This document shows positions 1 to 12,535 of a stretch of 64,000 nucleotides of DNA, piece after piece (the stretch's first letter is position 1; every line of letters begins with the position of its first letter). The notes below the pieces were generated by a model. It ran no database searches. It was not told where the DNA came from and saw only the letters and a program-made list of their open reading frames with translations. The position numbers and the translations under genes were made by a program. Origin of the DNA: a bacterium. Its GTDB lineage: Bacteria > Bdellovibrionota > UBA2428. The stretch is from NCBI GenBank assembly GCA_009991595.1, contig JAACVK010000022.1, positions 62,001-126,000 on the forward strand. Reading direction: 5' to 3'.

Positions 1-56
1 TTGACCGACTAGGTTGATACACTTGTTTGTGTTAAAAAAAGCTCTGGGAGGATTAT

Positions 57-371
57 ATGAAAAAAACGTTAATCTATTTTTCTGCAATTACAACTGTGCT
101 CACCGTAGGCGCTGGCTACTTTTCCAATAAGGCTTCTGCTAAGGACGGGACAAAGCAAACGGTTTCCGTAGCTTCTTCTGCCCGATATGCTGCCGACACT
201 TTAAACACACAAGGAGCAGCAGTGCTCTGTGGAGATCCAACTTCTTCTAGCTCTTCTGTAAACTTGAACAGACTTCTTGAAGACGTTGGTCGATACCACA
301 ATCAACGCTTTAATATTGCACCAATGGAAACGACCGCGGGTGTTTGCCTTTTCTTAAGCAGCTCAAATTAA
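57..371 (+). CDS. small secreted protein, unknown function
   Basis: A 104-residue protein with an N-terminal signal peptide (positive MKK start, hydrophobic core, small residues at ASA around residue 28), so it is probably exported to the periplasm. A good ribosome binding site, GGGAGG, lies 5 bases before the ATG. The mature part is Ser/Thr-rich and carries two cysteines that could form one disulfide. I recognise no domain. Its stop codon overlaps by 4 bases the end of the convergent psd gene, so no terminator separates the two. The function is unknown; the signal peptide and ribosome binding site make it likely to be a real gene. Confidence 0.7.
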   Translation: MKKTLIYFSAITTVLTVGAGYFSNKASAKDGTKQTVSVASSARYAADTLNTQGAAVLCGDPTSSSSSVNLNRLLEDVGRYHNQRFNIAPMETTAGVCLFLSSSN

Positions 372-1255
372 TCTTTAGCTGCAATTTCTTCACCAACACG
401 AACAAGAGTTTCAAAACCTTTGTTCGTGTTTTCAATTAAATCGCCTGAGGGAATAACTCCAGACGTGGTGAGCATGATTACAGTAGAGCCACCAAAATGG
501 AAGGCGCCCTTCGGCTCTCCTCGCGCAAAGCTCTCTCCAACTTTTTTAAACTGTTCAATCTCTCCGACACAAATAGCGCCCACTTCTAAATAGATTATCT
601 CAGAAAAGTTCTTAGTTTCTAAGGAGGACAGTTGTCTTTCGTTCTCTAAAAACACATTGGGAATTTTTTCCAATGAAATTGGATTCACGGAATGCAGTCG
701 TCCAGGCAGTTGAGAAAGAGAGCGAAGAACCCCTTCATCGGGAAAATGAAAACGATGATAATCCACGGGACAAAGTCTAAAAACCCAGACATGACCGCCT
801 TCAAAGTTGTTCATCTTTACGGAATCTCCAACTAGCTCTTTTAAAGAGAGTTGCTTTCCTTTAACGGCCAAAGGAGCCAGAGATTGCTTGATCTCAAAAA
901 CAGATAGTCTAGCTTCACAGGGGGATCCAAGAGAGTTCTGCTTTGGGGGGAAAAGACGATACTCTTCTTTTAACTCTCGAATGAAAAAGTCATCAAAGCT
1001 CTTAAAGCCACCCGCGGGTGTGACAAATTTATTCATTGAAATTTTAAAGGCTTTAACAAAGGGCTCGACTTTATTTTTTGAAAAACTTTGTTTTTGTAAA
1101 AAACCGTAAACCTTAGAAACTATCTTTTGAATCCAGTAATTTTTTACAATGACTCGCAATAAGAAGTTTTCATAGAAAACAGAAATCCATCGGGCTCCAT
1201 AAACCTTTTCTTGAAAAAGTTCTTTTGTATTTCTGTCTATTATCTGAATTTGCAT
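368..1255 (-). CDS. psd: phosphatidylserine decarboxylase
   Basis: Makes phosphatidylethanolamine from phosphatidylserine at the inner membrane. The proenzyme cleaves itself at a Gly-Ser bond to make the pyruvoyl cofactor; here that motif is GGST at residues 255-258. The conserved block PVDYHRFHFP (catalytic His167) is present. The position of the triad Asp, normally in a PADG or PCDS context, reads PCEAR (Glu114), an unusual substitution. The ORF track begins at 1294, but those 13 codons lie inside the atpE terminator hairpin, so I place the start at the ATG at 1255, directly after the T-run. No clear ribosome binding site is visible there. The protein is 295 residues, as usual for the family. 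Confidence 0.9.
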   Translation of the reverse strand: MQIQIIDRNTKELFQEKVYGARWISVFYENFLLRVIVKNYWIQKIVSKVYGFLQKQSFSKNKVEPFVKAFKISMNKFVTPAGGFKSFDDFFIRELKEEYRLFPPKQNSLGSPCEARLSVFEIKQSLAPLAVKGKQLSLKELVGDSVKMNNFEGGHVWVFRLCPVDYHRFHFPDEGVLRSLSQLPGRLHSVNPISLEKIPNVFLENERQLSSLETKNFSEIIYLEVGAICVGEIEQFKKVGESFARGEPKGAFHFGGSTVIMLTTSGVIPSGDLIENTNKGFETLVRVGEEIAAKD

Positions 1256-1292
1256 AAAAAAAGGCTGCCTCTCTTCAAAAAAAGAGGCAGCC
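1256..1292 (-). terminator. rho-independent terminator after atpE
   Basis: Perfect 10-bp stem GGCTGCCTCT / AGAGGCAGCC with a 10-base loop, followed on the minus strand by seven T. It lies 16 bases after the atpE stop and ends the long dnaN-to-atpE transcription unit. The psd start codon follows the T-run immediately, so psd would need read-through or a promoter overlapping this structure. Confidence 0.93.
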
Positions 1293-1308
1293 AAACCTAA
1301 CTACTAAT

Positions 1309-1608
1309 TTAGATCATGAACGCAATTGCGAAAGCGAAAAGCACCAAAGACTCCATAAGTGCCAAGCTTAACAACAACGGCGTAAACAAAGGCTTGCCAG
1401 AAGCAGGGTTTCTACCGATTCCGTCAAGTGCTGCAGATGCTGCACGACTTTGAGAATAACCTACGATGGCAGCTGGCAATGCAATACAAAGAGCTTTTGC
1501 CAAAGCAATAGTTCCTTCAGAACCAGATGTCGTCATAGTTGCCACAGCTTCTTCTGCAAACGCGGCTGATGGTAAAAGTGCTGTTGTTAATAGTGCTAAT
1601 TTTTTCAT
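1309..1608 (-). CDS. atpE: ATP synthase F0 subunit c
   Basis: Forms the membrane rotor ring of the F-type ATP synthase. There are two membrane helices joined by the polar loop with RNP (residues 66-68); the ion-binding carboxylate is Glu86 in LMESL. The first 19 residues look like a cleavable signal peptide (MKKLALL...AFA-EEA), which many c subunits lack and which explains the 99-residue length against the usual 75-85. Spacing to the loop puts Gln53 and Glu86-Ser87 where sodium-type c subunits have Gln32 and Glu65-Ser66, although the Thr67 and Tyr70 positions are Leu and Phe. It follows atpB by 17 bases and is closed by a strong terminator. Confidence 0.95.
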   Translation of the reverse strand: MKKLALLTTALLPSAAFAEEAVATMTTSGSEGTIALAKALCIALPAAIVGYSQSRAASAALDGIGRNPASGKPLFTPLLLSLALMESLVLFAFAIAFMI

Positions 1609-1625
1609 ATATATAACCTCCAGGT

Positions 1626-2426
1626 TTAATGGTCGTCTGCGTGAGCGGTTGCCATACCCACATAGATCATTGATAACATTGTAAAGACAAAGGCCTGAAT
1701 GAACGCTACCAACAGTCCCAAAATAAAAACTGGAACTGGACCAACACTGGCAATAATGTGGCCTATGATACTTCCAAACACGCCTAAAGATTCGTTCAAA
1801 AATCCGGTAAGATCTTTAAACAAATCGTTAACAATTCCGTAAACCGTATGATCGGCATAAATATTTGACCTTAGACGGAAGCCTAAAGTGATCGGTCTAA
1901 CCATATTCGAAACTAGTTCAATGGGGAACATAACAAGCCCTAAGGTTGGAAGTAGAATTCCTCTAAGGTGACCTGTGTAATCCTCTAAATATTGAAACCC
2001 TCGAGCTTTAAAACCAACAAAGTTGTAATAAAGAAAAACGAAAAAACCCATTGAAAGTGTTGAATTCAAATTATCGGTGGCCGAGCCAAACCCAGGCAAC
2101 GATCCCATTAAGTTATTCACAAGCGTCCAAAGAAAAACAAAAATCATCATCGGCAGATAAGCCGCATAGTGATCTCCAATAATATCTTTAGCTAAGTTCT
2201 GAACAAACTCGCCGGGTAGCTCAAAAAGGTTTTTTATACCCAAGTTTGCACTTGGAACTAAGTCGTTGTCGGACATTTTAGAAGCGTCGCCGCGAGATGA
2301 AGCCGCTCGGTAGGCAACGCCTCCAACAATGAGAAGGCCTGCGGTAATCCCTGCAGCCGCAATGTGCGGATGAGCCGTAATATCTTCATTTCCTAAGAGG
2401 TCCCAAACCTTAAAACCAGCTGCCAT
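1626..2426 (-). CDS. atpB: ATP synthase F0 subunit a
   Basis: The stator subunit that carries protons or ions to the c ring. The essential arginine is in the signature LGFRLRSNIYADH, matching the LGLRLFGN helix of the family, and several hydrophobic helices follow. The ORF track starts at a GTG at 2435; I prefer the ATG at 2426 because AGAAGAG sits just upstream at normal spacing. An N-terminal stretch rich in Ala and Gly forms a first membrane segment. The gene lies between the AtpI-like gene and atpE in the oriC-proximal half of the split ATP synthase operon; the other subunits are at 23.5-29.4 kb. Confidence 0.95.
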   Translation of the reverse strand: MAAGFKVWDLLGNEDITAHPHIAAAGITAGLLIVGGVAYRAASSRGDASKMSDNDLVPSANLGIKNLFELPGEFVQNLAKDIIGDHYAAYLPMMIFVFLWTLVNNLMGSLPGFGSATDNLNSTLSMGFFVFLYYNFVGFKARGFQYLEDYTGHLRGILLPTLGLVMFPIELVSNMVRPITLGFRLRSNIYADHTVYGIVNDLFKDLTGFLNESLGVFGSIIGHIIASVGPVPVFILGLLVAFIQAFVFTMLSMIYVGMATAHADDH

Positions 2427-2483
2427 TTCAGGCACTCTTCTAACGTCTAGGAGCTCGATTTGTAAAAGGATAATTTCTAGAAA

Positions 2484-2792
2484 TTAACTTTGATTTGGAA
2501 AGAATTTACTAGCAATTGTGACCAGCAACATCGTTCCCATTAAGCCCACACCAAAGCCAAGAGGGCCTTTCAAAGTTGGAACCGCTAGAAACACCAGATA
2601 TCCGGCAAGTGCAAATTGCAAAACCAAGACTATTACACCTAAAAGCATGAAAAAATTAGACTTATTGCTCTCTGCTTGAGCCTTAAAAATCATCTTGACG
2701 CCAAGCATTAATCCAAGGGTCGAAACCAGACCTGTGGCAACACCAAAGGCCACATCGTTTAGCTGAAAACTGAATATTTCACTCATCATCAT
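2484..2792 (-). CDS. small membrane protein at the atpI position
   Basis: About 102 residues with three to four hydrophobic segments and a charged loop (KAQAESNKSN) between the first two. Size, topology and place directly before atpB match the AtpI-type assembly factor (ATP synthase I chain), which helps build the c ring, but the sequence is too generic for a firm family call. The start is one of the ATG codons in ATGATGATGAGTGA, which overlaps the stop codon of the preceding gene, so translation of the two is probably coupled. The longer start at 2807 in the ORF track is less likely. Confidence 0.65.
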   Translation of the reverse strand: MMMSEIFSFQLNDVAFGVATGLVSTLGLMLGVKMIFKAQAESNKSNFFMLLGVIVLVLQFALAGYLVFLAVPTLKGPLGFGVGLMGTMLLVTIASKFFPNQS

Positions 2793-2979
2793 AAGATATC
2801 CCTTCAAAGACCTTTATAACGTGGAAGATTGAAACTGAAAAAAAGAGGAACATCAAAGAAATTCGAAAAATTGATTTGAATCCAAAATGATCATCCAACA
2901 TGGCCCCAAGCCACCAGCCGCCACCTGCGGCTACACCTATTTCTAGCCCAAGGGACATGCCCAGCCCCAGCAAGAACAT
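2779..2979 (-). CDS. AtpZ/AtpI-like F0F1 ATPase accessory protein
   Basis: A 66-residue protein with two membrane helices around the motif GGGWWLGAMLDDHFG, which matches the GxxLGxxLD core of the AtpZ/AtpI family (associated with ATP synthase assembly or divalent-cation transport). I chose the ATG at 2979 over the tracked start at 3036 because GAGG lies 4 bases upstream and the codons before it belong to the end of hemL and its short spacer. It comes first in the group AtpZ-like, AtpI-like, atpB, atpE, and its end overlaps the next gene. Confidence 0.75.
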   Translation of the reverse strand: MFLLGLGMSLGLEIGVAAGGGWWLGAMLDDHFGFKSIFRISLMFLFFSVSIFHVIKVFEGISYDDE

Positions 2980-2995
2980 CCCGCCTCTTTTTCCT

Positions 2996-4297
2996 TTAGC
3001 TGATTTTTTTAAAGACACGATCAACTTTGCCCTCAAGACCGTTTTTTAAGGCCGCCCCATGAGCCGTCGACAAAAAATAAGCTTCGTAAGATGAAGGAGG
3101 AATCATTATTCCCTCTTCTATCATTGCCCAGAAATAACGAGAAAACAGCTCATGGTTTATATCCGTCGCATCACGAGCATTCTCTGGATTATGCTTTCTA
3201 AAAAACACGCTAAACATGGATCCCCTTCGAATAACGTTGGCATCAATCTTGTATTTTTCAATGGCAGATTCAAAAATCGATTGAGTCCAAGAGCCTAATT
3301 CTTCCATCTGCGAAAATGGTTCTTCCTTTTCTATCAAATCAAGCATGGCAAGTCCGGCAGCAATTCCCACTGGATTACCCGACAAAGTTCCCGCTTGGTA
3401 AACTTTTCCCATGGGCGCAAGACACTCCATTATCTCTTGAGTCCCAGCTAAGGCGGAAACAGGCATTCCACCTCCCACAACTTTTCCCAAACAGCACAAG
3501 TCTGGCTTAATATTGTAGAGCCCCTGTGCAGAGGTTGAGGAAGCTCGAAAGCCACTCATAACTTCATCTAAAATAAGAACCGCTTTATGGGCCGTGCACA
3601 GCTTTCTCAGTCTATCAAGCCATTCAACTTTAGCTGGGATAACACCCATGTTTCCCATAACAGGCTCCAAAATCACACCAGCTAAATTGTCGCCCTCTTC
3701 TTTAAAAAACTCTTCAAGTAAAATCTCACTATTAAAGGGTAGAACTCTTACACTCTCTGCCACAGATTTAGGTAAACCATCTGAGTCAGGATTCAACTCG
3801 TTCGAAAGTGTGGCAATGCCAGAGCCAGAGTCCACCATCAACCAGTCAACATGACCATGGTAGTGTCCCGAGAACTTCAGAATAACTTCTTTTTTCGTAT
3901 ATCCTCGAGCTAGACGTATAGCTGTCATACAAGCCTCGGTGCCTGAATTCATAGCTCGAACACGATCTAAATTTGGGAAGTGTTTTAGCAATCTCTCACT
4001 CCACTCAATTTCCACTTCCGTGGTTAACCCAAAACCTAACCCCTTTTTTGCAGCCTCATGAATTCTTTCCACTATCAAGGGATGCGCATGTCCAAAGAGA
4101 TGAGGGCCATAGCTTAAAACTAAGTCGATGTATTTATTTCCGTCTAAATCAAAAACATGTGCACCGCTTGCGTGAGATGCCAACAAAGGAGTCCTACCCA
4201 CTCTAGCAAAGCTTCGAACGGGAGAATTCACACCGCCAACAATAACCTTTTGAGCTCTTTGATGAGCCTGTTTAGATTTTTCTAAAGAAAGCGTCAT
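2996..4297 (-). CDS. hemL: glutamate-1-semialdehyde 2,1-aminomutase
   Basis: Makes 5-aminolevulinate, the first committed precursor of haem, from glutamate-1-semialdehyde using pyridoxal phosphate. Visible landmarks: VIVGGVNSPVRSF at the N-terminus (family signature), NSGTEA, LDEVMSGFR (cofactor aspartate), and the Schiff-base lysine K272 in CLGKVVGGGMP. The 433-residue length is normal. It overlaps the preceding TPR lipoprotein gene by 4 bases (ATGA), so it is translationally coupled within the gyrA-to-atpE unit. Being cotranscribed with DNA gyrase and ATP synthase genes looks like chromosomal packing rather than a shared pathway. Confidence 0.96.
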   Translation of the reverse strand: MTLSLEKSKQAHQRAQKVIVGGVNSPVRSFARVGRTPLLASHASGAHVFDLDGNKYIDLVLSYGPHLFGHAHPLIVERIHEAAKKGLGFGLTTEVEIEWSERLLKHFPNLDRVRAMNSGTEACMTAIRLARGYTKKEVILKFSGHYHGHVDWLMVDSGSGIATLSNELNPDSDGLPKSVAESVRVLPFNSEILLEEFFKEEGDNLAGVILEPVMGNMGVIPAKVEWLDRLRKLCTAHKAVLILDEVMSGFRASSTSAQGLYNIKPDLCCLGKVVGGGMPVSALAGTQEIMECLAPMGKVYQAGTLSGNPVGIAAGLAMLDLIEKEEPFSQMEELGSWTQSIFESAIEKYKIDANVIRRGSMFSVFFRKHNPENARDATDINHELFSRYFWAMIEEGIMIPPSSYEAYFLSTAHGAALKNGLEGKVDRVFKKIS

Positions 4298-5121
4298 AAG
4301 TTTCTTTCTTTCCTTCTTTTTTCTAATGCTTTAATCTTCAACTCCACAACTGCCGGATTTGGATAAGCCTGGCTAGCGAGTTTATATAGTTCAATTGCTC
4401 TATCTAAATCATCTTTTTCTTCAAAAAGATTTCCCATGGCAAAGAGAGACTCTGCTACCAAAGAGTCATATTCGGCTCTTCCGCTAAACTGATCATTTAC
4501 TTTTTTTAACTCTTGTTGGGCCTTGTCCAAATTTCCTGCAGACAGCAAAGCTGTTCCCATGTTGAGCATTGCTCTTGGTCCGAGCTTGTGTCCGGGAAAC
4601 TTAGTTAAAAACTCTTGGTATCGAATAGCTGCTGAACTAAACATTTGTGCCTCTTTAAGAACTTCTGCAAAATTCAAAATAATTTGATCAGCATCATTGG
4701 TCTCAAGGCCAAACTCATTATAGATTTTTTGGTATTCTTCAGCTGCTTTTCGAGGATCTTCTAAGTCTTCTCTATATATGTCAGCGATCAGCCTTAAGGT
4801 GCCTATCTTAGAATCTGCTTCATTTGACAAGTTAAATTTTCGGCGTAGTGCCACAATCGCATTTGCTGGATCTTTAAGTTTGTTCCGTTGTATTTCAGCA
4901 ATTCGATCCAAGGCGGTAAGCGCCATTCTCTTTTTTGGCTCTATTTCGATGACTTTTGAATACTCTTCAACAGAACGCTTAAACTGCCCTTGCAAAAAAT
5001 ATTCCTCGCCTAGCTTAAAATGCTTTTCGGGAACATTTAATGAACAACCGAAGACAAGAAAAAGAGCCGTAGAAAGGCAAACTTTCTTAATGAACAGTTT
5101 TGTCCTCAGCGTCAACTTCAT
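4294..5121 (-). CDS. TPR-repeat lipoprotein
   Basis: A 275-residue predicted lipoprotein: positively charged start, hydrophobic core and lipobox FGC with Cys26. The mature part is built of TPR-like helix pairs ([43 protein letters not shown]), the kind of scaffold seen in BamD/YbgF-like envelope proteins. I chose the ATG at 5121 because AGGA precedes it at 5 bases and it gives a clean signal sequence; it overlaps the end of gyrA by 35 bases. The tracked start at 5172 lies well inside gyrA. The partner is unknown; it is probably anchored to the inner or outer membrane. Confidence 0.8.
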   Translation of the reverse strand: MKLTLRTKLFIKKVCLSTALFLVFGCSLNVPEKHFKLGEEYFLQGQFKRSVEEYSKVIEIEPKKRMALTALDRIAEIQRNKLKDPANAIVALRRKFNLSNEADSKIGTLRLIADIYREDLEDPRKAAEEYQKIYNEFGLETNDADQIILNFAEVLKEAQMFSSAAIRYQEFLTKFPGHKLGPRAMLNMGTALLSAGNLDKAQQELKKVNDQFSGRAEYDSLVAESLFAMGNLFEEKDDLDRAIELYKLASQAYPNPAVVELKIKALEKRRKERNL

Positions 5122-7564
5122 CAACTTCCTGCACAACGGCAACCGCATTAACCTGCTCGCCTTCAGAGACACGAATCACACGCACACCCTGGGTATTTCT
5201 ACCAATTTCAGAAATGCTCGAAGCCGGCGTTCTAATTAATTGACCAACGTTACTAATGATTAAAACATCATCAATGGCTCTAACTTTCTTAACTCCGACA
5301 AGCTCGCCAATTTTATCGCTTACTTTAATATTAATGATTCCCGAACCACCACGACCTTGTTTTCTATACTCAGAACACGGAGTTCTCTTTCCATATCCCT
5401 TCGTTGAAATGCTCAATAAAGAGATTTCACTAGCATTAGCGTGGGGAATGATCGCCATATCAACAACTCGGTCTTCTTTAGAAAGAGAAATTCCTTTGAC
5501 TCCGCGAGCGGTTCTTCCCATAGCTCGAACATCAGACTCAGCAAAGCGAATGCTTTGACCGTTGCATGTTGCTAAAAACACATCATCATTACTCTCACAA
5601 AGAGCTGCATCGATGAGCTCATCGCCCTCATCCACGCTCAATGCAATGATTCCATTGGCTCGAACATTTTTAAAAGCCATAAGGTCAGTCTTTTTAATTA
5701 TGCCTTGTTTAGTTGCCATCACAATAAATTTATCTTCAGAAAACTCTGCAACCGGAAGAATAGATAATACTCTTTCTTCTTTCTCTAATTGTAAGAACTG
5801 AACAATCGGACGTCCACGAGCTGTGCGGCTCATTTCAGGAATTCTGTGAACCTTCAACCAATGAAGCTTTCCAGTGTTTGTGAAGCAGAGCAAATAAGAA
5901 AGAGTAGAGGCTACAAACAAATCGCTAACAAAATCATCATCCGCACCGGTGGCAGCGCCACGAATCCCCTTGCCTCCACGACCCTGCGCCTTATAGGCAT
6001 CTACAGAACCACGTTTCACATATCCAGCTTTAGATACAGTAACAACAACTTGTTCATCTCGAACAAAGTCTTCAACGTCATAACCTCGTTCTTCATCATA
6101 GGAAATTTCGGATCGTCTTTCATCTCCGTAAATTTCCAAGGCTTCGTTCAACTCTGTTTTAATAACTTTATAAAGCTCTTCGTTGCTGCTCAAAATGAGA
6201 TTAAGCCCTGCAATTTGCTTCATGATAGATTCAAGTTCATCTACAAGTTTTTGCGTTTCTAAAGCTGTTAATTTTTGAAGCCTCATATCAAGCACAGCTT
6301 GTGCTTGTTTTTCACTCATTCCAAAACGGTTCTGTAAGCCACTTCTTGCTGCTTGAGCAGAATCAGCTTTCTTTATTAAATTTACAACTTCATCAATATT
6401 ATCGAGAGCAATTTTTAAACCTAATAAGATGTGTTCTCGTGCTTTTGCTTTATTTAATTCAAAGACCGTTCTTCGTGTTACTACGTCTGCTCTGTGATCA
6501 ACAAAGGACTGTATACACTCCTTGAGGTTAAAAAGCTTAGGTCTTCCGTTATCAATGGCCAGAAGAATAATTCCAAAGCTAGTTTTTAACTGAGTCTTCG
6601 CATAAAGCGTATTTAAAACAACTTGGGCTTGTTCACCTTTTTTTAGTTCAATAACGACTCGAATATCATCTCGAGACGATTCATCTCTAAGGTCAGAAAT
6701 TCCTTCAATCACCTTATCGCGAACATAGTGTGCTATAGACTCAATCCAATTTGCTTTATTTACCTGATATGGAAGCTCAGTAACAATAATCGCTTCTCGG
6801 TCTTTGCCCCAAGCCTCAACTTCAGCTCGCCCCTTCATCACGAAAGAGCCTCGGCCGTATCGATAAGCATTTTTAATTCCACCTACATTGGAAATAATTC
6901 CTGATGTAGGAAGATCTGGCCCTGGAATAATTTTCATTAATTCTTCAAGATCAATTTCAGGGTTATCAACAACAGCAATACAGCCCTTTAGAATTTCTGA
7001 AATGTTGTGTGGAGGGATGTTCGTAGACATCCCCACTGCTATACCGCTCGATCCATTCACTAAAAGGTTAGGAATACGAGTAGGCAGAACCCTAGGCTCT
7101 GACATGCTTCCATCATAGTTTGGAATAAAACTAACAGTATCTTTTTCAATGTCCGTAAGAATGTTTCCACCTAGACGAGACATTCTACACTCTGTGTATC
7201 TCATAGCGGCCGCACTATCGCCGTCTATAGAGCCAAAGTTACCTTGACCATCGATTATAGGATAGCGTTGTGAGAAATCTTGTGCCATTCGAACCATGGC
7301 ATTGTAAACAGCAGAGTCACCATGCGGATGGTATTTACCAATAACGTCACCCACAACACGGGCAGACTTTAAGTATTTTTTATCGTAAGTATTGCCAAGC
7401 TCATTCATAGCAAAAAGAATTCTTCTATGAACAGGTTTTAAACCATCTCGAACATCTGGAAGAGCTCGGCCGGCAATAACCGACATGGCATACTCTAAGT
7501 ATGCTCCTTGCATTTCTTCTTCGAGTTTAATTACTTTAATGTGGTCGTTTTTATTTTCTTCCAT
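5087..7564 (-). CDS. gyrA: DNA gyrase subunit A
   Basis: Breaks and rejoins DNA in the gyrase A2B2 complex, which introduces negative supercoils. The catalytic tyrosine is Y123 in AAMRYTE. The GyrA box reads QGRGGKG, and a second similar QGRGGSG occurs later in the C-terminal beta-pinwheel. In the quinolone-resistance region the Ser equivalent to E. coli Ser83 is kept (S84), but the Asp87 position is Asn (N88, GDSAVYNA). The length, 825 residues, is near E. coli's 875. It starts 12 bases after gyrB. Confidence 0.98.
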   Translation of the reverse strand: MEENKNDHIKVIKLEEEMQGAYLEYAMSVIAGRALPDVRDGLKPVHRRILFAMNELGNTYDKKYLKSARVVGDVIGKYHPHGDSAVYNAMVRMAQDFSQRYPIIDGQGNFGSIDGDSAAAMRYTECRMSRLGGNILTDIEKDTVSFIPNYDGSMSEPRVLPTRIPNLLVNGSSGIAVGMSTNIPPHNISEILKGCIAVVDNPEIDLEELMKIIPGPDLPTSGIISNVGGIKNAYRYGRGSFVMKGRAEVEAWGKDREAIIVTELPYQVNKANWIESIAHYVRDKVIEGISDLRDESSRDDIRVVIELKKGEQAQVVLNTLYAKTQLKTSFGIILLAIDNGRPKLFNLKECIQSFVDHRADVVTRRTVFELNKAKAREHILLGLKIALDNIDEVVNLIKKADSAQAARSGLQNRFGMSEKQAQAVLDMRLQKLTALETQKLVDELESIMKQIAGLNLILSSNEELYKVIKTELNEALEIYGDERRSEISYDEERGYDVEDFVRDEQVVVTVSKAGYVKRGSVDAYKAQGRGGKGIRGAATGADDDFVSDLFVASTLSYLLCFTNTGKLHWLKVHRIPEMSRTARGRPIVQFLQLEKEERVLSILPVAEFSEDKFIVMATKQGIIKKTDLMAFKNVRANGIIALSVDEGDELIDAALCESNDDVFLATCNGQSIRFAESDVRAMGRTARGVKGISLSKEDRVVDMAIIPHANASEISLLSISTKGYGKRTPCSEYRKQGRGGSGIINIKVSDKIGELVGVKKVRAIDDVLIISNVGQLIRTPASSISEIGRNTQGVRVIRVSEGEQVNAVAVVQEVDEVDAEDKTVH

Positions 7565-7576
7565 AAGTCAAACGCC

Positions 7577-11132
<3,556 letters not shown>

Positions 11133-11149
11133 CGGTTTTCCATCAAGAC

Positions 11150-12283
11150 TTAAAGTCTCATTGGCATAACAACAATTCTATATCCTGGATCTTCACTACT
11201 CTTCAACAAGGCGGGTTGAAGTTTTTCACCCAGTTCAATTTCAACTTCCTCACCGTGAAGATTGTTAAGAGCTTCAATGAAAAATCTTACATTGAAGCCT
11301 GTTTTAACTTCTTCACCCTCAAAGCGAGCTGAAATTTCATCTTTAGCTTCGCCTAAATCAGGATTGTTTGTTGACAGCATAACGCTATCTTTTTTAAAAT
11401 CAAAAGTTACAACCATTGAACGGTCAGAAACTAAAAGTGCCATTCTTCTTAAACCAATAAGAAGTTCTTTTCGGTTTGCATACAAACGACTTGGCAAAGC
11501 CTTTGGAATTACTCTTTTACAATCTGGGTATTCACTATCAATAGGTCTGATCCAAAGTTTGTTACCAGAGACATTTGCTCTAATTAAGTTTTCATCACAA
11601 GTAAGTTCAAATTCTTCATCATCACAGCTTTCTAAAAGCTTTCTTAACTCTACAGCACCCTTTTTAGGGATGATGAGCCCCTTCTTCAAATCGAGATCTC
11701 CGATTTCTTCATGTGGTAATTCCATAAGAGCTAATCGATGACCATCTGTTGACGTTGTTTTAAGAACTTTTTTACCATCCTCACCAACATCTGATTCAAA
11801 ATAGATACCTGTCAAAGCGTAACGATACTCTTCAGTGCAGATACAATGTTCAGTTTGCTGAAGAAGCCTTAAGAACATCTTCGTATTCAACTTACCGGTG
11901 CTAAGTTGACCTTTTGGCGAAGTTTTAAAATGAGGGAAATTATCAGCAGGTAGTCCTAAAAGTTTAAAAACACTTTTTCCTGATCTGATTTCTACACGAT
12001 TGGCATCAATAACTTTGATGAACAAATCTTTTTCGTCATCAGACTCTTTAATGATATCGAACAAATTTTTGGCAGGGATTGCGATTCTTCCATCTTGAAG
12101 AGTTCTACATGAAACATTTGCACTGACAAAAATTTCTAGATCTGTTGCTGATATTTGTAGAACTTCTTCTTTTACATCCAACAATGCATGATTCAGGGAA
12201 GGCATAGTGTTTCGTCTTTCGACAACACTAAGAGTTTTCTCTAATCCTTTTAGAAGCTCCTTTTTATCTACATTTATTTCCAT
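11150..12283 (-). CDS. dnaN: DNA polymerase III beta sliding clamp
   Basis: Ring-shaped processivity clamp that holds DNA polymerase III on DNA. The 377-residue length gives three clamp domains; the N-terminus (MEINVDKKELLKGLEKT) and the C-terminal tail YRIVVMPMRL are family hallmarks, the latter close to the partner-binding pocket. It is the first gene of the minus-strand unit leading away from the origin, with its start facing the DnaA-box cluster, so expression may respond to DnaA bound there. Confidence 0.97.
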   Translation of the reverse strand: MEINVDKKELLKGLEKTLSVVERRNTMPSLNHALLDVKEEVLQISATDLEIFVSANVSCRTLQDGRIAIPAKNLFDIIKESDDEKDLFIKVIDANRVEIRSGKSVFKLLGLPADNFPHFKTSPKGQLSTGKLNTKMFLRLLQQTEHCICTEEYRYALTGIYFESDVGEDGKKVLKTTSTDGHRLALMELPHEEIGDLDLKKGLIIPKKGAVELRKLLESCDDEEFELTCDENLIRANVSGNKLWIRPIDSEYPDCKRVIPKALPSRLYANRKELLIGLRRMALLVSDRSMVVTFDFKKDSVMLSTNNPDLGEAKDEISARFEGEEVKTGFNVRFFIEALNNLHGEEVEIELGEKLQPALLKSSEDPGYRIVVMPMRL

Positions 12284-12336
12284 CTTTGACCATCCAAATT
12301 GGGCATTTGCTCACGATATTACAAGCTTAGTGGCTA

Positions 12337-12377
12337 CATTACTATAAATATTAATAGTTGTTGTTAATTATAGTTGT
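12337..12377. other. AT-rich candidate duplex-unwinding element
   Basis: A run of about 40 bases made almost only of A and T with a few G (ACTATAAATATTAATAG and on) lies between the dnaN start and the DnaA boxes, the usual place for the site where strands first open. Assigned by composition and position only. Confidence 0.55.
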
Positions 12378-12433
12378 CTTGCCGGATATATTGAATAGAG
12401 GGACTTAAGTAACTGAAAACAAACATTAATATC

Positions 12434-12454
12434 TGTGGATAACTCTGTGGATAG
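12434..12454 (-). promoter_or_regulatory. two DnaA boxes, leftward
   Basis: TGTGGATAA (12434-12442) is a perfect reverse complement of the consensus TTATCCACA; TGTGGATAG (12446-12454) differs at one base. They are 12 bases apart start to start, so they sit on the same face of the helix with slight offset. Confidence 0.85.
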
Positions 12455-12492
12455 GCAAATTGGATAACAAGGTGAATAGTGCAATTCATTCA

Positions 12493-12535
12493 TTATCCCC
12501 AAGTTATCCACAAAACTATTCATTAGTTATTCACA
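12493..12535 (+). promoter_or_regulatory. three DnaA boxes, rightward
   Basis: TTATCCCCA (12493-12501, one mismatch), TTATCCACA (12504-12512, perfect) and TTATTCACA (12527-12535, fits TTWTNCACA). The last overlaps the dnaA stop codon, so the origin extends a few bases into the dnaA coding end. Confidence 0.82.

Larger units (their letters stand above)
12284..12530. other. probable chromosomal origin (oriC)
   Basis: The 247-base gap between dnaN and the end of dnaA has the two parts expected of an origin: an AT-rich stretch next to dnaN (about 12337-12377) and a group of DnaA boxes next to dnaA. Two boxes point left (12434-12442 TGTGGATAA, 12446-12454 TGTGGATAG) and three point right (12493-12501, 12504-12512, 12527-12535). 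Most genes switch strand close by, from minus on the left to plus on the right. Only dnaA itself, on the right side, runs towards the origin. Cumulative GC skew was not computed. Confidence 0.85.

Noticed and set aside
11262-11741. A 159-residue antisense ORF in dnaN.
   Set aside because: Shadow of dnaN; Ser/Leu-rich chance translation.
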